Below, piece after piece: positions 45,209 through 55,473 of a DNA stretch of 64,000 nucleotides (positions are counted from its first letter, which is position 1; each line of letters begins with the position of its first letter). The notes below the pieces were generated by a model. That model did no database searches, was not told the DNA's origin, and worked only from the letters and a program-made list of their open reading frames with translations. Location: positions 62,001 to 126,000 of the forward strand of contig NZ_ACDZ02000009.1 of assembly GCF_000173915.1 (NCBI RefSeq), written 5' to 3'. The DNA comes from Gemella haemolysans ATCC 10379 (GTDB lineage: Bacteria > Bacillota > Bacilli > Staphylococcales > Gemellaceae). Made by a program: the position numbers and the translations under genes.

Positions 45209-45209
45209 G
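44187..45209 (+). CDS. tarJ: ribulose-5-phosphate reductase, copy 2
   Basis: 340 residues, same length as copy 1, differing at about 13 positions (for example Asp for Asn in NDGDK, Gly for Glu in MPGTH, and a changed stretch IHRLFMIDL near the end). Zinc-site Cys and the NADP motif are unchanged, so both copies should work. ATG one base after tarI. Terminator follows at once. Confidence 0.92.
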   Translation: MINQIYQLIKPKFINVKYNEENINDGDKIIIRPNYMALCHADQRYYQGKRDPKVLAKKLPMALIHECAGIVIADPTGTYKVGQKVVMIPNQPPRQSDEEFYENYMPGTHFLSSGFDGFMREFVALPKDRVVAYDNVEDSVAAITEFISVGMHAMDRFLNNSHSRKERIAIIGDGSLAYVMANIINYTLPECEIIVIGRHWEKLELFSFAKERYITDEIPENLTFDHGVECCGGDGSGYAINDLIKYIKPQGSLVLMGVSEYKVNINTRDILEKGLTLIGSSRSGRIDFEKAIEMLSKKKFERRFKNIIELEQPVRNIKDIHRLFMIDLNTAFKTVFKWEI

Positions 45210-45210
45210 G

Positions 45211-45253
45211 AAAACTGCAATACTTGTTTAACTTCAAGTATTGCAGTTTTTCA
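45211..45253. terminator. bidirectional terminator between tarJ copy 2 and glf
   Basis: Perfect 16-bp stem AAAACTGCAATACTTG/CAAGTATTGCAGTTTT with an eight-base loop and T-runs on both sides. Confidence 0.9.
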
Positions 45254-45255
45254 TA

Positions 45256-46353
45256 TTATTTATTTAATTCCTCTCTTACTACATTAAGAACTCTTTCGAT
45301 TACTACGTGCATATCATAATATTTATAGTCTGCAAGACGTCCACAAAAGATAACATCTTTACCTTTTGCCTCTTCTAAATATTTTTGATACATTTCATTA
45401 TTTTTAGCATCATTAATTGGATAGTATGGTTCGTCTCCACGTTTCCAATCTACTGAGTACTCACGTGTAATAACTGTTTTTTCTTGAGTACCTTTTTCGA
45501 AGTGTTTATGCTCGATAATACGAGTATAAGGAACTTCACGTTCTGTGTAGTTCACTACAGCATTACCTTGGTAGTTTTCTTCATCTAGTACTTCATGTTC
45601 GAAGCGAAGACTTCTGTATTCTAATTCTCCGTGTTTATAATCGAAGTATTGATCGATCATTCCTGTGAATACTACTTTCTTCGCACTTGCTTCTAACTCT
45701 TCACGGTTTTCGAAGAAGTCTACATTTAATTCTACTTCAATTCCCTTTAACATGTTTTCGATAATAACATTGTATCCACCGATTGGAATACCTTGGTATC
45801 TATCGTTGAAGTAGTTATTATCGAATGTGAAACGTACTGGAAGACGTTTAATAATAAATGGTGGTAGTTCTGTAGCACTACGTCCCCATTGTTTTTCTGT
45901 ATAACCTTTAATTAAAGTTTCATATACGTCAGTACCAATAAGCTTGATAGCTTGTTCTTCTAGGTTTTTAGGTTCACTATCTTGCAGATGAGCTGTTTGT
46001 TCAGCGATTTTCGCTTTTACTTCTGCAGGAGTCTTAGTACCCCACAATCCATAAAAAGTATTCATGTTGAAAGGTAGATTGTATAATTTACCTTTGTAGT
46101 TTGCTACTGGTGAGTTAATATAGTTGTTAAACTCAGCAAACTGATTCACATAATCCCAAACTTCTTTGTTAGAAGTATGGAAGATATGCGCACCATATTT
46201 GTGAACGTTGATTCCTTCAACATTCTCACAATAAATGTTCCCACCAATGTGGTCACGTTTATCTATTACTTTTACTTTTTTTCCTTGTTTTGTTGCTTCA
46301 TGAGCAAAGATCGCACCTGATAATCCAGCTCCTACTATTAAATAATCGTACAT
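45256..46353 (-). CDS. glf: UDP-galactopyranose mutase
   Basis: 365 residues, flavin enzyme. YLIVGAGLSGAIFAHE binds FAD, KYGAHIFHTSNKEVW and GYTEKQWG are family markers, and FCGRLADYKYYDM ends it. Converts UDP-galactopyranose to UDP-galactofuranose, so the capsule probably contains Galf. ATG with AGGAGG. Last gene before the inverted tarIJ copy. Confidence 0.93.
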   Translation of the reverse strand: MYDYLIVGAGLSGAIFAHEATKQGKKVKVIDKRDHIGGNIYCENVEGINVHKYGAHIFHTSNKEVWDYVNQFAEFNNYINSPVANYKGKLYNLPFNMNTFYGLWGTKTPAEVKAKIAEQTAHLQDSEPKNLEEQAIKLIGTDVYETLIKGYTEKQWGRSATELPPFIIKRLPVRFTFDNNYFNDRYQGIPIGGYNVIIENMLKGIEVELNVDFFENREELEASAKKVVFTGMIDQYFDYKHGELEYRSLRFEHEVLDEENYQGNAVVNYTEREVPYTRIIEHKHFEKGTQEKTVITREYSVDWKRGDEPYYPINDAKNNEMYQKYLEEAKGKDVIFCGRLADYKYYDMHVVIERVLNVVREELNK

Positions 46354-46368
46354 ACGTTCCTCCTGATT

Positions 46369-47316
46369 CTATTTATTTTTATCCTCATATATTATTTCTA
46401 ATATCTTTTCTTTCAATTCAGGATACTTTTCTAAGTCAAATTTTCTTGAAAATAAATGCCCGTGATTTTTACCATATTTAAGTTGTTCTATGTCTTTTTC
46501 AGAATCTGTCCAAGTATACGGACTACCGTCCCACCAATTTATATAACGAAGGTTCCCTTGAAAATCTGTTGGTTGATCGTTTGTCGGTTCTAAAGAATAC
46601 ACACTATCTAACAAACCATTATTATATAAAACTGTAGGAACAAATAACTCATCTTGTACTTTACCAGATTTAAAAGCATTTTTAATTAACGAACTATTTT
46701 CTATAAGTTTTTCTACAGCTATATTATTCAAAGAACACCAGTTTGAAGCATATTTTAATTCTAAATCAAATTTTTTAAAGAAATCAATCTTTAGTTTTCT
46801 CTGAATACCTATTTCTAGTTTTCTGTATGAATTTAATACTTTTTTGGGCAATCTTCTATTAAGGCTTCGACTCGACAAATGAGAAAACAAAGTTTTAAAA
46901 GCTACTCTCTCGTATACTCTATTTCGTTTAAATAATTCATCAGAGACCATAGTTAGAAAATTATATTCTTTTCTCTTATCAAAAAAATTATAAATATTTT
47001 CTGCAGTATCTAATGGTAAATCAACACCAGACAACAAGTGATACATGCTATATTCTTGCTGATTCTTCGCAGTTGAGAATAATTGCATTTCTGCTTCAAC
47101 TTGAGAATAATCTCCCCAATAGATAGGGATTTCTTTAGTAAAAAATATCGTAGAATTCTGCACACTATTTTCAATTTGTTTTTTTTCTTCTTTAGTAATT
47201 TTAGATTTCTTATCAAACAAGATATAAAAATCATGTTTTTCATAATCTAATAAAGAAACTAAAAACTTTAATTGTTCTATTTTATCATGTGCAATAATTA
47301 AATATGCTTGTTTCAT
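46369..47316 (-). CDS. core-2/I-branching-type beta-glycosyltransferase (GT14-like)
   Basis: 315 residues. AYLIIAHDKIEQLKFLVSLL, HLLSGVDLPLDT and YINWWDGSPYTW are the motifs of the core-2/I-Branching family. In bacteria such enzymes add a sugar to capsule or EPS units. A Met at 47355 lies 13 residues earlier without a ribosome site; the ATG at 47316 follows AAAGAGAG. 15 bases before glf. Donor unknown, Galf or GlcNAc possible. Confidence 0.75.
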   Translation of the reverse strand: MKQAYLIIAHDKIEQLKFLVSLLDYEKHDFYILFDKKSKITKEEKKQIENSVQNSTIFFTKEIPIYWGDYSQVEAEMQLFSTAKNQQEYSMYHLLSGVDLPLDTAENIYNFFDKRKEYNFLTMVSDELFKRNRVYERVAFKTLFSHLSSRSLNRRLPKKVLNSYRKLEIGIQRKLKIDFFKKFDLELKYASNWCSLNNIAVEKLIENSSLIKNAFKSGKVQDELFVPTVLYNNGLLDSVYSLEPTNDQPTDFQGNLRYINWWDGSPYTWTDSEKDIEQLKYGKNHGHLFSRKFDLEKYPELKEKILEIIYEDKNK

Positions 47317-47578
47317 ACAATCTCTCTTTCTTTTACATACTTGTTGAGTATTCATTCAAAATGATATTTCTTTAGAAACTTGAATTTTATAGTAAATATG
47401 GAATTAAAGTTTCATATGTATAAAACTATAAATAATTAACCTTGTATTAATTCCTTTTTCAAATAATTCAATAATTATCAATAACTTAACATCGCTAAAT
47501 ATATATATTATAATAAATTTTTCAGTTGTTCTTCTCTATATCTAGTAATTGAATTTTTTTGTTTGAAAGTTTTTACTT

Positions 47579-48637
47579 TTAATTTACTAACCATCTGTAC
47601 TCCTTGAAAAATTTCTTAAACATAATGGTTAAATACAGTCCCAAAAACAATGTCACTATAAACCTTAAAATCACCATAATTACTATTCCTATCGGTAAAA
47701 ACATGAAGTTCCCTGTACTCTCAAAAATGATCTTTAGAATTAGATAATTGAGTGAATCAGAAAATATATATATTCCTAAACCATTTACCAAGATTAATTT
47801 GAACCCCCCACTATTTAATATATTAGTTTTCTTTGATAATAAATATGCAATGCTATAGCAGGTACTAGAACCTAATACTGCCAAAATATCAAGTATGAAT
47901 CTTTTTAATAATTTTAACTCACTCCCTACAGAATTGTTAAACCATAAAAAAATCAAAAACAATAATAACAATAATGGAAATAAGTATTTTATTTCATCTA
48001 AATATTTATTATATATCTTCCGATTTAATTCAAACAAAGAACCTACAATAAACCAAAATAGAAATTCTAGTGGCGCACTTATCACTATAAAATTAAATAA
48101 ATAACTCATTAAATGAATCATATAAATAATACAGAATATATATATATTAACATTTTTTTTTAACACATAAAAGGATATGAAAAAAATAATAAATAAAGCA
48201 TACAAATACCATAGATGAGAATTTCCGAGTAAAAATAGTTGACCTATTACTGCCTTTATTATTCCAATATCTTTAAAATAACTTGAAAAGTATTTTATGG
48301 GTAGTGTATAAAAAATTGTAAATAAAAAAAATGGAATCATCAATCTTTTAAATTTATTTTTCATTAAGTCTGCCAATGATACCCATTTATTCTTTTGGAC
48401 CTGTGTATAAAACAATGCTCCAGACAAAGCCATAAACAATGGCATATGGAAATAATATAAAACTAATCTTATTTTATCAAAAACTTTGTATAAGAATATT
48501 GAATTTTCATACACTAATAAATGTTGATAATCAATCCCCCCATAATTCGAAGAAATTTTATAATATGTAGTATGACTAAGTACTACAAGTATGATAGTTA
48601 ACACTTTTAAAATATCATATTCATTTATTCTTTTCAT
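47579..48637 (-). CDS. acyltransferase 3 family membrane protein (capsule locus)
   Basis: 352 residues from the ATG at 48637, which has GGAG six bases upstream; a GTG at 48649 is less likely. NEYDILKVLTIILVVLSHTTYY and FHMPLFMALSGALFY are the family blocks. It probably O-acetylates the capsule repeat unit. Overlaps wzy by 17 bases. The 230 bases before the GT14 gene hold no gene. Confidence 0.78.
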   Translation of the reverse strand: MKRINEYDILKVLTIILVVLSHTTYYKISSNYGGIDYQHLLVYENSIFLYKVFDKIRLVLYYFHMPLFMALSGALFYTQVQKNKWVSLADLMKNKFKRLMIPFFLFTIFYTLPIKYFSSYFKDIGIIKAVIGQLFLLGNSHLWYLYALFIIFFISFYVLKKNVNIYIFCIIYMIHLMSYLFNFIVISAPLEFLFWFIVGSLFELNRKIYNKYLDEIKYLFPLLLLLFLIFLWFNNSVGSELKLLKRFILDILAVLGSSTCYSIAYLLSKKTNILNSGGFKLILVNGLGIYIFSDSLNYLILKIIFESTGNFMFLPIGIVIMVILRFIVTLFLGLYLTIMFKKFFKEYRWLVN

Positions 48638-49829
48638 AACTATCTCCACTATCTCCTTTTAAAATATAACTATAGTATACTGCAACTAGAAATGAGAATA
48701 AATATGTTCCTGAGAATATAGTAGTCGATATTAATAACATTATTAATACTATAGACATTCTTAAGTCTCTATCATATCTTCTACTTAATAATATTCTAAT
48801 CATAGGATAAAAATATAAAACTAACAATAGTAATCCACCTTGGGCTAATATTACAAATAAAGCATTACTATACCCATAGTTTATTCTAATAGTGGTATCC
48901 ATATATTGTTCTATATTTTTTAATCCTGACATAAAACCTGAACCAAAAAATATGTTATCTTTCCAAGCTAAAAATCCTGCTCTATAATCATCAAAACGAA
49001 TATTTACTGAACCGCTTTCAGATTTATTGTCCCAAACAATTAACAATAGATACATCACCATAGGAACAATACACAAACCAATATATTTTATCAATCCATT
49101 ATATTTTATCGACAATTTATAAATTATTATTAATCCAAGTACAAAAACTCCTGTAGTCGATGTTGTAGATAATATGGTTACAACTAATAATATAGTTTTC
49201 CAATTTGTTTTTTTTATAAAATATTCTTGAAATACTACAGCTACACAAAGTAATAAATTCCACATTGGTACTTCTGGATATACACCACTATTTCTAACTA
49301 ATTCATTATCAAAAATAGAAATACTTTGAGATTCAAAATATATATTATAATAACTTGGTATTATACTTCCACCATTCCAATCATTAACTACATAATTAGT
49401 TGGTTTTATAATTCCAAAATTACTACCCAACACCCAAAAAAATAAAGAAATTATCGATAAAACTAATACAATATTTATAAATTTTCTCATTGTTAATATC
49501 ATATTACCACTATTTATTATTACAATCACAATAATAATCGAAGAATTAATAAAATAATTTAGTATATTCATGTTTATAATATCATCTTCATGAATTAAAA
49601 AAAGAATCACTATTACTACATAATATATAAAAATAACAGATACTATCTTGGAAATATTCCTTCTTGCTATTGTCAGAGTGGAAATTTTCAATATCAAAGA
49701 TATTAAAATAATTATACTCACAAATGCATACAATTTTGAACCTATAATAGAAACATACATAGAATTGGTAGTAATAACAATTAAAATTAATAATACATAA
49801 TCAATTATATAATTTAATCTAGCGTACAA
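48621..49829 (-). CDS. wzy: capsule repeat-unit polymerase Wzy
   Basis: 402 residues, about eleven helices, one large outer loop (residues 145-200 with NDWNGGSIIPSYYNIYFES and NSGVYPEVPMWNLL). FDDYRAGFLAWKDNIFFGSGF fits the Wzy/O-antigen polymerase pattern. Polymerises undecaprenyl-linked repeats at the outer face. Likely start TTG at 49827-49829 with GGGAG nine bases ahead. Overlaps the GT2 upstream and the acyltransferase downstream. Confidence 0.78.
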   Translation of the reverse strand: MYARLNYIIDYVLLILIVITTNSMYVSIIGSKLYAFVSIIILISLILKISTLTIARRNISKIVSVIFIYYVVIVILFLIHEDDIINMNILNYFINSSIIIVIVIINSGNMILTMRKFINIVLVLSIISLFFWVLGSNFGIIKPTNYVVNDWNGGSIIPSYYNIYFESQSISIFDNELVRNSGVYPEVPMWNLLLCVAVVFQEYFIKKTNWKTILLVVTILSTTSTTGVFVLGLIIIYKLSIKYNGLIKYIGLCIVPMVMYLLLIVWDNKSESGSVNIRFDDYRAGFLAWKDNIFFGSGFMSGLKNIEQYMDTTIRINYGYSNALFVILAQGGLLLLVLYFYPMIRILLSRRYDRDLRMSIVLIMLLISTTIFSGTYLFSFLVAVYYSYILKGDSGDSYEKNK

Positions 49830-50800
49830 TTATCTTCACTCCCTTTCTTATAAAATTCTTTTATACTAAAAAATAAACCTGGGGATAATAAAAATAATAT
49901 ATACTTAAATTTGAATTTAGCATTAATTTTCTTACAGAAAACTACATATTTAAAATCCATTTTTATTATTCTTCTTATTTTTTTTATATCTATTTTTTTA
50001 AATTTATCTAGTGTAGTTAATAGCTTAAATGCTCCTACGACTTCTTTTATATTTATCGCAGGTAGTAAATCTTTTTCTTTAGAAAATTTCTTTGCAAATT
50101 CCCTATTCTTATCTATAGCCTCAAAAAAATCATATTGTTTTTTTGAAAACTTAGAGTTCACAATACTTCCTGGTCTCCTATAATAATTATATATTTGCAA
50201 TGATGTATGTACTATCTTTTGAGCTCTAGTTACATGATCACTAATAACAAATAAATCCTCATATATCTTTCCCTTAGGAAAGGGTATTTCTAAAATACTT
50301 TTTCTATATAACTTCCCACATGCTGATACCGTAACAACCTTATCATAAAACGCCTCTTCAAGAAAAACATCATTATCCATATGAGTCACATTCTCAAAAT
50401 CTTTTTCCACCAAAGAATAATCTGAATAAACATTATATGATTCTGTTGCTTTAACTCGGGTAGAAACAATATCACAATCATGCTTTTCTTGAATACCTAC
50501 TAATAACTCTAGAGAATACGCTTCTAAATAATCATCAGGATCTAGAAATGTTATAAATTCTCCTTTAGCTTTTTGAATACCAAAATTTCTCGCATCAGAT
50601 AATCCACCATTCTCTTTATGAAATGCCCTTACATTAGAGTATTTTTCAGAATACTCATCACATAATTTTCCTGAATTATCTGTAGAACCATCATTTACAA
50701 GAATTATTTCAAAATTTTTATACGTTTGTTTTTCTAAACTATCCATTGCATAATGAAGATAATCTTCAACATTATACACCGGTAAAATAACTGAAATCAT
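49814..50800 (-). CDS. family 2 glycosyltransferase (capsule)
   Basis: 328 residues. ISVILPVYNVEDYLHYAMDS, ILVNDGSTDNSGKLCDE, NGGLSDARNFGIQKA, and LDPDDYLE as the metal site. Adds one sugar of the capsule unit. ATG with TAGGT. Similar in style to the GT2 at 15546-16508 (roughly half identical by eye in the first 100 residues), suggesting common origin. Confidence 0.8.
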   Translation of the reverse strand: MISVILPVYNVEDYLHYAMDSLEKQTYKNFEIILVNDGSTDNSGKLCDEYSEKYSNVRAFHKENGGLSDARNFGIQKAKGEFITFLDPDDYLEAYSLELLVGIQEKHDCDIVSTRVKATESYNVYSDYSLVEKDFENVTHMDNDVFLEEAFYDKVVTVSACGKLYRKSILEIPFPKGKIYEDLFVISDHVTRAQKIVHTSLQIYNYYRRPGSIVNSKFSKKQYDFFEAIDKNREFAKKFSKEKDLLPAINIKEVVGAFKLLTTLDKFKKIDIKKIRRIIKMDFKYVVFCKKINAKFKFKYILFLLSPGLFFSIKEFYKKGSEDNCTLD

Positions 50801-50810
50801 AATTTTCTAC

Positions 50811-51782
50811 CTATAATCTTCTTTCTAATAACATATGATAAAAACTATTTTTTTTATTATCAACAGAAACTTTATAACTACACTTAAAAATTCTAGTATC
50901 TTCCAGAATTTCTTTCCACTCTTTCTCATTGTACTTATTTGAAAAATTATCCACTAAGTAATACAAGTTTTTATTATTATAAATAACAGAATCAATTTCC
51001 TTACGCACATGACTATTAGTTCTGTATCCCAACTCCATTAGATAATCTATTAGGAAATAATCAACAGGAGCATCAAACTTTTTAAAGTATTCGAATTGTA
51101 TTTCCTTTAAAAAATTACACACAGCTCCATCCTTTTTCTCCGATAAACAAAAAAGTGCCCATCTACCATTGGTTATATATTTAGGATATTTCTCCTTACC
51201 ACTAGCTCGTATAGTATAAAAATTTTCATCAAGATAACCTAATTTCTTTTCACTATCCATATAAATAGTTGCATCCAACCAAACTCCACCATAATTTGAT
51301 AATAGTACTGTTCTTATAATATCTGAATACTTTATGAAGTCAATCTTTTTTTCTTGATATTTTTTTACAATGTGGGTAGGTAACTTAACATATTCATATA
51401 AATTAGTCTGATCTAATAATATGTATTCATATCCAAATTTACTAGCATAATTTTTTTGACTATCTATCGTTCTTTTTACTAACTCAGGCGCTAACTCATA
51501 TCCTTGAAGCCATAGTGAAAATATTTTTGTTCTCTTTTCATTTTCATATGTACCGCTATTTTTATATGTATATGAAGATAAAAAATCTGAAAGATTTATT
51601 TCTAAAAATTTTAAAATATCTGCATGTTTTTTATTGTAAAAGTTTGTTACAGTTTTTCCAAAATAGCTATAATTAGTTAGACGAACAATAAATTTTTCAA
51701 GAAGTTTATTATTTGCAATTTTTATTGAGAAATTCTTTTTTAAAAATAAATATTCTTTTAACACCTTCTCTACTTTCTTCAT
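50811..51782 (-). CDS. capsular polysaccharide synthesis glycosyltransferase (DxD type)
   Basis: 323 residues. IFSLWLQGYELAPELVKRTI, KYSDIIRTVLLSNYGGVWLDATIY is the GT32-like/Caps_synth block with the metal-binding acid pair. N-terminal 80 residues are helical. A TTG at 51794 is possible but the ATG at 51782 follows GGAG six bases upstream. Adds a sugar to the capsule unit; donor unknown. Confidence 0.75.
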   Translation of the reverse strand: MKKVEKVLKEYLFLKKNFSIKIANNKLLEKFIVRLTNYSYFGKTVTNFYNKKHADILKFLEINLSDFLSSYTYKNSGTYENEKRTKIFSLWLQGYELAPELVKRTIDSQKNYASKFGYEYILLDQTNLYEYVKLPTHIVKKYQEKKIDFIKYSDIIRTVLLSNYGGVWLDATIYMDSEKKLGYLDENFYTIRASGKEKYPKYITNGRWALFCLSEKKDGAVCNFLKEIQFEYFKKFDAPVDYFLIDYLMELGYRTNSHVRKEIDSVIYNNKNLYYLVDNFSNKYNEKEWKEILEDTRIFKCSYKVSVDNKKNSFYHMLLERRL

Positions 51783-51843
51783 TTTTTTCTCCAATCACTA
51801 TGAATTTTTGCTAATGAAAATAATAAATAATTACTTTTTCTAA

Positions 51844-52782
51844 CTAATATTTTTTTAATCCTGGTATTTCCCTTACTAAACCACTATTCAAATTTAGTAA
51901 TTCTTTTTCAAACATAATCAATTCTTGTTTTGCTTCTTTTTTATTATTCATGGTGAAATATATTTCCCATTGTTTATTAATTAAATTAAGAAGTTGTTTT
52001 TTTATTACATTCAATCTAACTTTACTTATTTCTAGTTCATTATAGTAACTAACTATATTAAAAATTACTTTTTTATGCATTTCTCTATTTCTAATATAGC
52101 TATTTATATTAACACTTTGTTCACTAGTTCCCAAACCGATATTTATAAATAGGTTTCCCAAAATATATAATAGTCTCTACGTGTGGAATTGTATATATAA
52201 TATATTCCATGTCTACATAAAACATTTTTTCAGATAACTTAATTTTATTATTTTTAATATATCTGTTTTAATAGTAATCGTGTGCATACCTACAGTTTGA
52301 CCAATTGTACTAAAGAATTCATCGGCCTGACAAATCTTTCTTTTCTGTACTTTTGTAAATTCATTGTATTCTCCAATATTAAGTATAGAAGAATTCTCGT
52401 CTACAAATACCTTATAATATGGTAATAATACATTATCTACATCTGTTTCTTGTAGATATTCTATCAATAAGTCTAAATTTTCTGTATCAACCCAATCATC
52501 CGCATCTACTACTTTAAAATATTTTCCTACAGCATACTCAATTCCTGTATTTACTGCCGATCCATGTCCACCATTTTCTTTATTAATAACTCTTACTATT
52601 TCTGGATATTGCTTTGATATTTTCTCTGCAACTTCCCTTGTCATATCAGTAGAACCATCATTAACTATTACTAAATCAATTAAATTTCTGTATTTAGCTG
52701 CTAAAATTGATGGCATAGTCTCAGTTAAATATTTTTCTGCATTATATGATGGTACTGCTATTGTTAAAATCTTATTCTGCAT
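51844..52782 (-). pseudogene. broken family 2 glycosyltransferase (two frameshifts)
   Basis: The 5' part (189 codons, with ILTIAVPSYNAEKYLTETMP, VNDGSTDMTREV and VVDADDWVD) ends at a stop near 52213. In another frame the sense continues KLSEKMFYVDMEYII...KPIYKYR, and in a third GTSEQSVNINSYIRN to the stop at 51844. One shift lies near 52238-52248, in A/T runs; the second, near 52130-52138, needs one base removed. The two shifts restore the first frame, so the ancestral gene had about 313 codons. The catalytic N-terminal half is intact. Confidence 0.8.
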
Positions 52783-53875
52783 TTTCTCCTCCTGTCATTT
52801 CTTCAATCAGGTTAACCCATTGTTGAAAAATTTTTTCTTTATCAAATTTCTCTGTATCTTTCATAGTATTTTTAGAAAAGTTATCCCTCAACTCGTCATT
52901 TTCAATAAGCTCACAAATTTTATTGCTCATTCGCTCAGTATCAAAGTTATCAATTAAATATCCATTTACACCTTCCAGAACAATCTCCGATGGACCAGTT
53001 GGACAATTAAAACTAACAATAGGTAATCCATACTGTTTTGCCTCTAATAACACTAAAGGTAATCCTTCATAACGAGAAGTCATTACATATACTCCATGAT
53101 TTGGATATATATTCTCTATTCCCTTAACATTCCCCTTAAAATGTACTCGAGAAACAACACCTCCTGCTTTTAATTCTTCTCTCAATGCTTGTTTAATTAT
53201 TTCATCACCCTCACCAAAAATATCCCATTCCCAATCAGGATGTTTCGATAATACACTTATAGCTACTTCAGATAGATAATCATAACCTTTTTGTCTATCG
53301 AAACGGCCTACAGTAATTATTTTCTTTGAATTTGTAGTATATTTTTCTACAACATCCACGGGATCAATCCAGTTATAAATAACATCGACCATATTTGATT
53401 TCATCTTATATTTTTTTATGTAATTTAATCTATCTTGACTTGTGAGGGTAATAATTTTACTAGCAAACTTTGATGCGACTAATCTTTGTATTTTTTTTAC
53501 CTTTGAGTCTATATCTACAATCGAATTAGTATGATCACAAAATACATATTTAGTTTTTAAACCTATTGTACTTGCAATTCCTAAACTATTCATACTCATT
53601 CCAATACCAAAAACAATATCAATCTCATTCTCCATTAAATATTGTCTTAACTTTTTCACAAGTTGTAAAAAGTGTTTACTCATTGATAATTTCCTTGAAT
53701 ATAAATTTCTATATCTAACCTTTTCCTTAACAGAGAAAAATATTGGTTCTGTAGAAATCATTGACAACAAATGAACTTCGTACTTTTCTGATAATTCATT
53801 CGATAAATCAACTGCAACTTTTAGCCCACCATCTGTTCTATCAATGATCCATTTTATTATCGCTATTTTTTTCAT
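52772..53875 (-). CDS. family 4 glycosyltransferase (GT-B)
   Basis: 367 residues. IIKWIIDRTDGGLKVAVDLSNEL, GRFDRQKGYDYLSEVAI, and the donor site YVMTSRYEGLPLVLLEAKQYGLPIVSF with the E-x7-E pair mark GT4. Adds a sugar to the capsule unit in the cytoplasm. The broken GT2 follows, overlapping by 11 bases. Confidence 0.82.
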   Translation of the reverse strand: MKKIAIIKWIIDRTDGGLKVAVDLSNELSEKYEVHLLSMISTEPIFFSVKEKVRYRNLYSRKLSMSKHFLQLVKKLRQYLMENEIDIVFGIGMSMNSLGIASTIGLKTKYVFCDHTNSIVDIDSKVKKIQRLVASKFASKIITLTSQDRLNYIKKYKMKSNMVDVIYNWIDPVDVVEKYTTNSKKIITVGRFDRQKGYDYLSEVAISVLSKHPDWEWDIFGEGDEIIKQALREELKAGGVVSRVHFKGNVKGIENIYPNHGVYVMTSRYEGLPLVLLEAKQYGLPIVSFNCPTGPSEIVLEGVNGYLIDNFDTERMSNKICELIENDELRDNFSKNTMKDTEKFDKEKIFQQWVNLIEEMTGGENAE

Positions 53876-54321
53876 CTATTCTTTAACTCCTCTTGCTGTA
53901 TACATTCTGATTTCTTCCTTTCTGAATAATATCCCTATATATATTCTCGCTTTAATAATTTATTTTTTGAAAAATTTTTAACTAAATCATTCAGATAAAT
54001 CACGCTAAAAGCTTACGTAGGAGCAGGTTAAGCATTTTTAAAATAAAGAATTTTTTATACCTTTATACTCAGCATAATGCGTTTTAGGTCGCATAAACTA
54101 CTGTACTACTTACCAACTAAGTTTAGTTCTCTATAAAAAACTTATTTTATAATGACTTAGAACAATTTATTTTCTGATTGATCAATTCCTTAATTTGAAT
54201 AGACATTTACCGTGTTTTTTATTAATCATTTTCTCATAAGTCATATCTTCAAAAATCATTATGTAACTATTATTTGACGACAATTGTTTAAGTGTATTAA
54301 ATAACACAACATACACAATTC
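53876..54321. other. 446-base gap with no recognised gene
   Basis: AT-rich, several stops in every frame. A short minus-strand stretch (about 54040-54140) reads like the end of a coding region but has no identifiable product. No clear terminator or repeat of the other families. Confidence 0.5.
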
Positions 54322-55419
54322 CTATATCTCCTTTAATAATACTTCAGCAATTCTTTCGCTGGCTCTACCATCCCCATAAGGATTACTTGCCTGACTCATT
54401 TTTTTATACTCTTCATTATCCTCTAATAGTAGTTTAAAGTTATTATAGATATCTTCTTCTTTTGTTCCTACAAGTTTTAATGTTCCCGCAGCAACACCTT
54501 CTGGTCTTTCAGTAGTATCTCTTAACACAAGTACTGGTTTTCCTAATGATGGTGCTTCTTCTTGAATTCCCCCAGAATCAGTTAAAATTAAATAACTCTT
54601 ATTAAGGAAATTATGGAAATCTATAACTTCTAATGGTTCAATTAGTTTAACTCTATCTTCTTCACCGAATATTCTATTAGCAACTTCCCTAACTTTAGGA
54701 TTTTTATGGATAGGGTAGATTACTTTTACATTACTATTTTCTTGTAACACACGTTTAATAGCTCTAAACATATTTTCCATGGGTTCCCCAAGATTTTCAC
54801 GTCTGTGAGCTGTTAACATAATTAAACGATCATCACCTATCCAATCAAATAATTCATGTTTATATTCTGAGTTAATCGTAGTTTTTAATGCATCTATACC
54901 TGTGTTTCCTGTAACATAGATAGTATCTTCGTCTCTCTTCTCTACTAAAAGATTCTCTTTTGCTTTTTCCGTAGGCGCAAAATTGAAATTAGATACTATA
55001 GATACTGCTTGACGGTTGAATTCCTCTGGGAATGGACTATAAATATTGTAAGTTCTTAATCCCGCTTCCACATGCCCAACTTTTATACCAAGATAAAATG
55101 CTGCTAATGCAGTAGCAAATGTCGTTGTTGTATCTCCGTGCACTAGAACTACATCTGGTTTCTCATCTTCTAATACTGGTTTAATTTTGTCTAAAATTGA
55201 TGTTGTAATAGTGAATAGAGTTTGATTATCTCTCATTATATCTAAATTATAATCTGGTTCAACTTTAAAAACATCTAATACTTGATTTAACATTTCTCGA
55301 TGTTGCCCAGTAACACATACTTTTACATCAAAATTCCCATTTCTTTTTAATTCATTTACTAATGGACACATTTTTATAGCTTCTGGTCTTGTTCCAAAAA
55401 CCAACATTACTTTTTTCAT
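54322..55419 (-). CDS. wecB: UDP-N-acetylglucosamine 2-epimerase
   Basis: 365 residues. VMLVFGTRPEAIKMCPLV, VTGQHREMLNQVLDVF, HGDTTTTFATALAAFY, GHVEAGLRTYN and TDSGGIQEEAPSLGKPVLVLR are the full WecB/MnaA set. Makes UDP-ManNAc for TagA two genes upstream on the same strand, matching the wall-acid/capsule linkage chemistry. The ATG at 55419 has GGAG eight bases ahead; one at 55425 is too close. Confidence 0.93.
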   Translation of the reverse strand: MKKVMLVFGTRPEAIKMCPLVNELKRNGNFDVKVCVTGQHREMLNQVLDVFKVEPDYNLDIMRDNQTLFTITTSILDKIKPVLEDEKPDVVLVHGDTTTTFATALAAFYLGIKVGHVEAGLRTYNIYSPFPEEFNRQAVSIVSNFNFAPTEKAKENLLVEKRDEDTIYVTGNTGIDALKTTINSEYKHELFDWIGDDRLIMLTAHRRENLGEPMENMFRAIKRVLQENSNVKVIYPIHKNPKVREVANRIFGEEDRVKLIEPLEVIDFHNFLNKSYLILTDSGGIQEEAPSLGKPVLVLRDTTERPEGVAAGTLKLVGTKEEDIYNNFKLLLEDNEEYKKMSQASNPYGDGRASERIAEVLLKEI

Positions 55420-55473
55420 CAGCATATCTCCTTATTCTTTTTATTTAAAGTAATCAACACGACTTAATAATCA

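Noticed and set aside
54040-54140. Remnant of a transposase on the minus strand
   Set aside because: A short frame only, with no terminal inverted repeats and no recognisable transposase motif.
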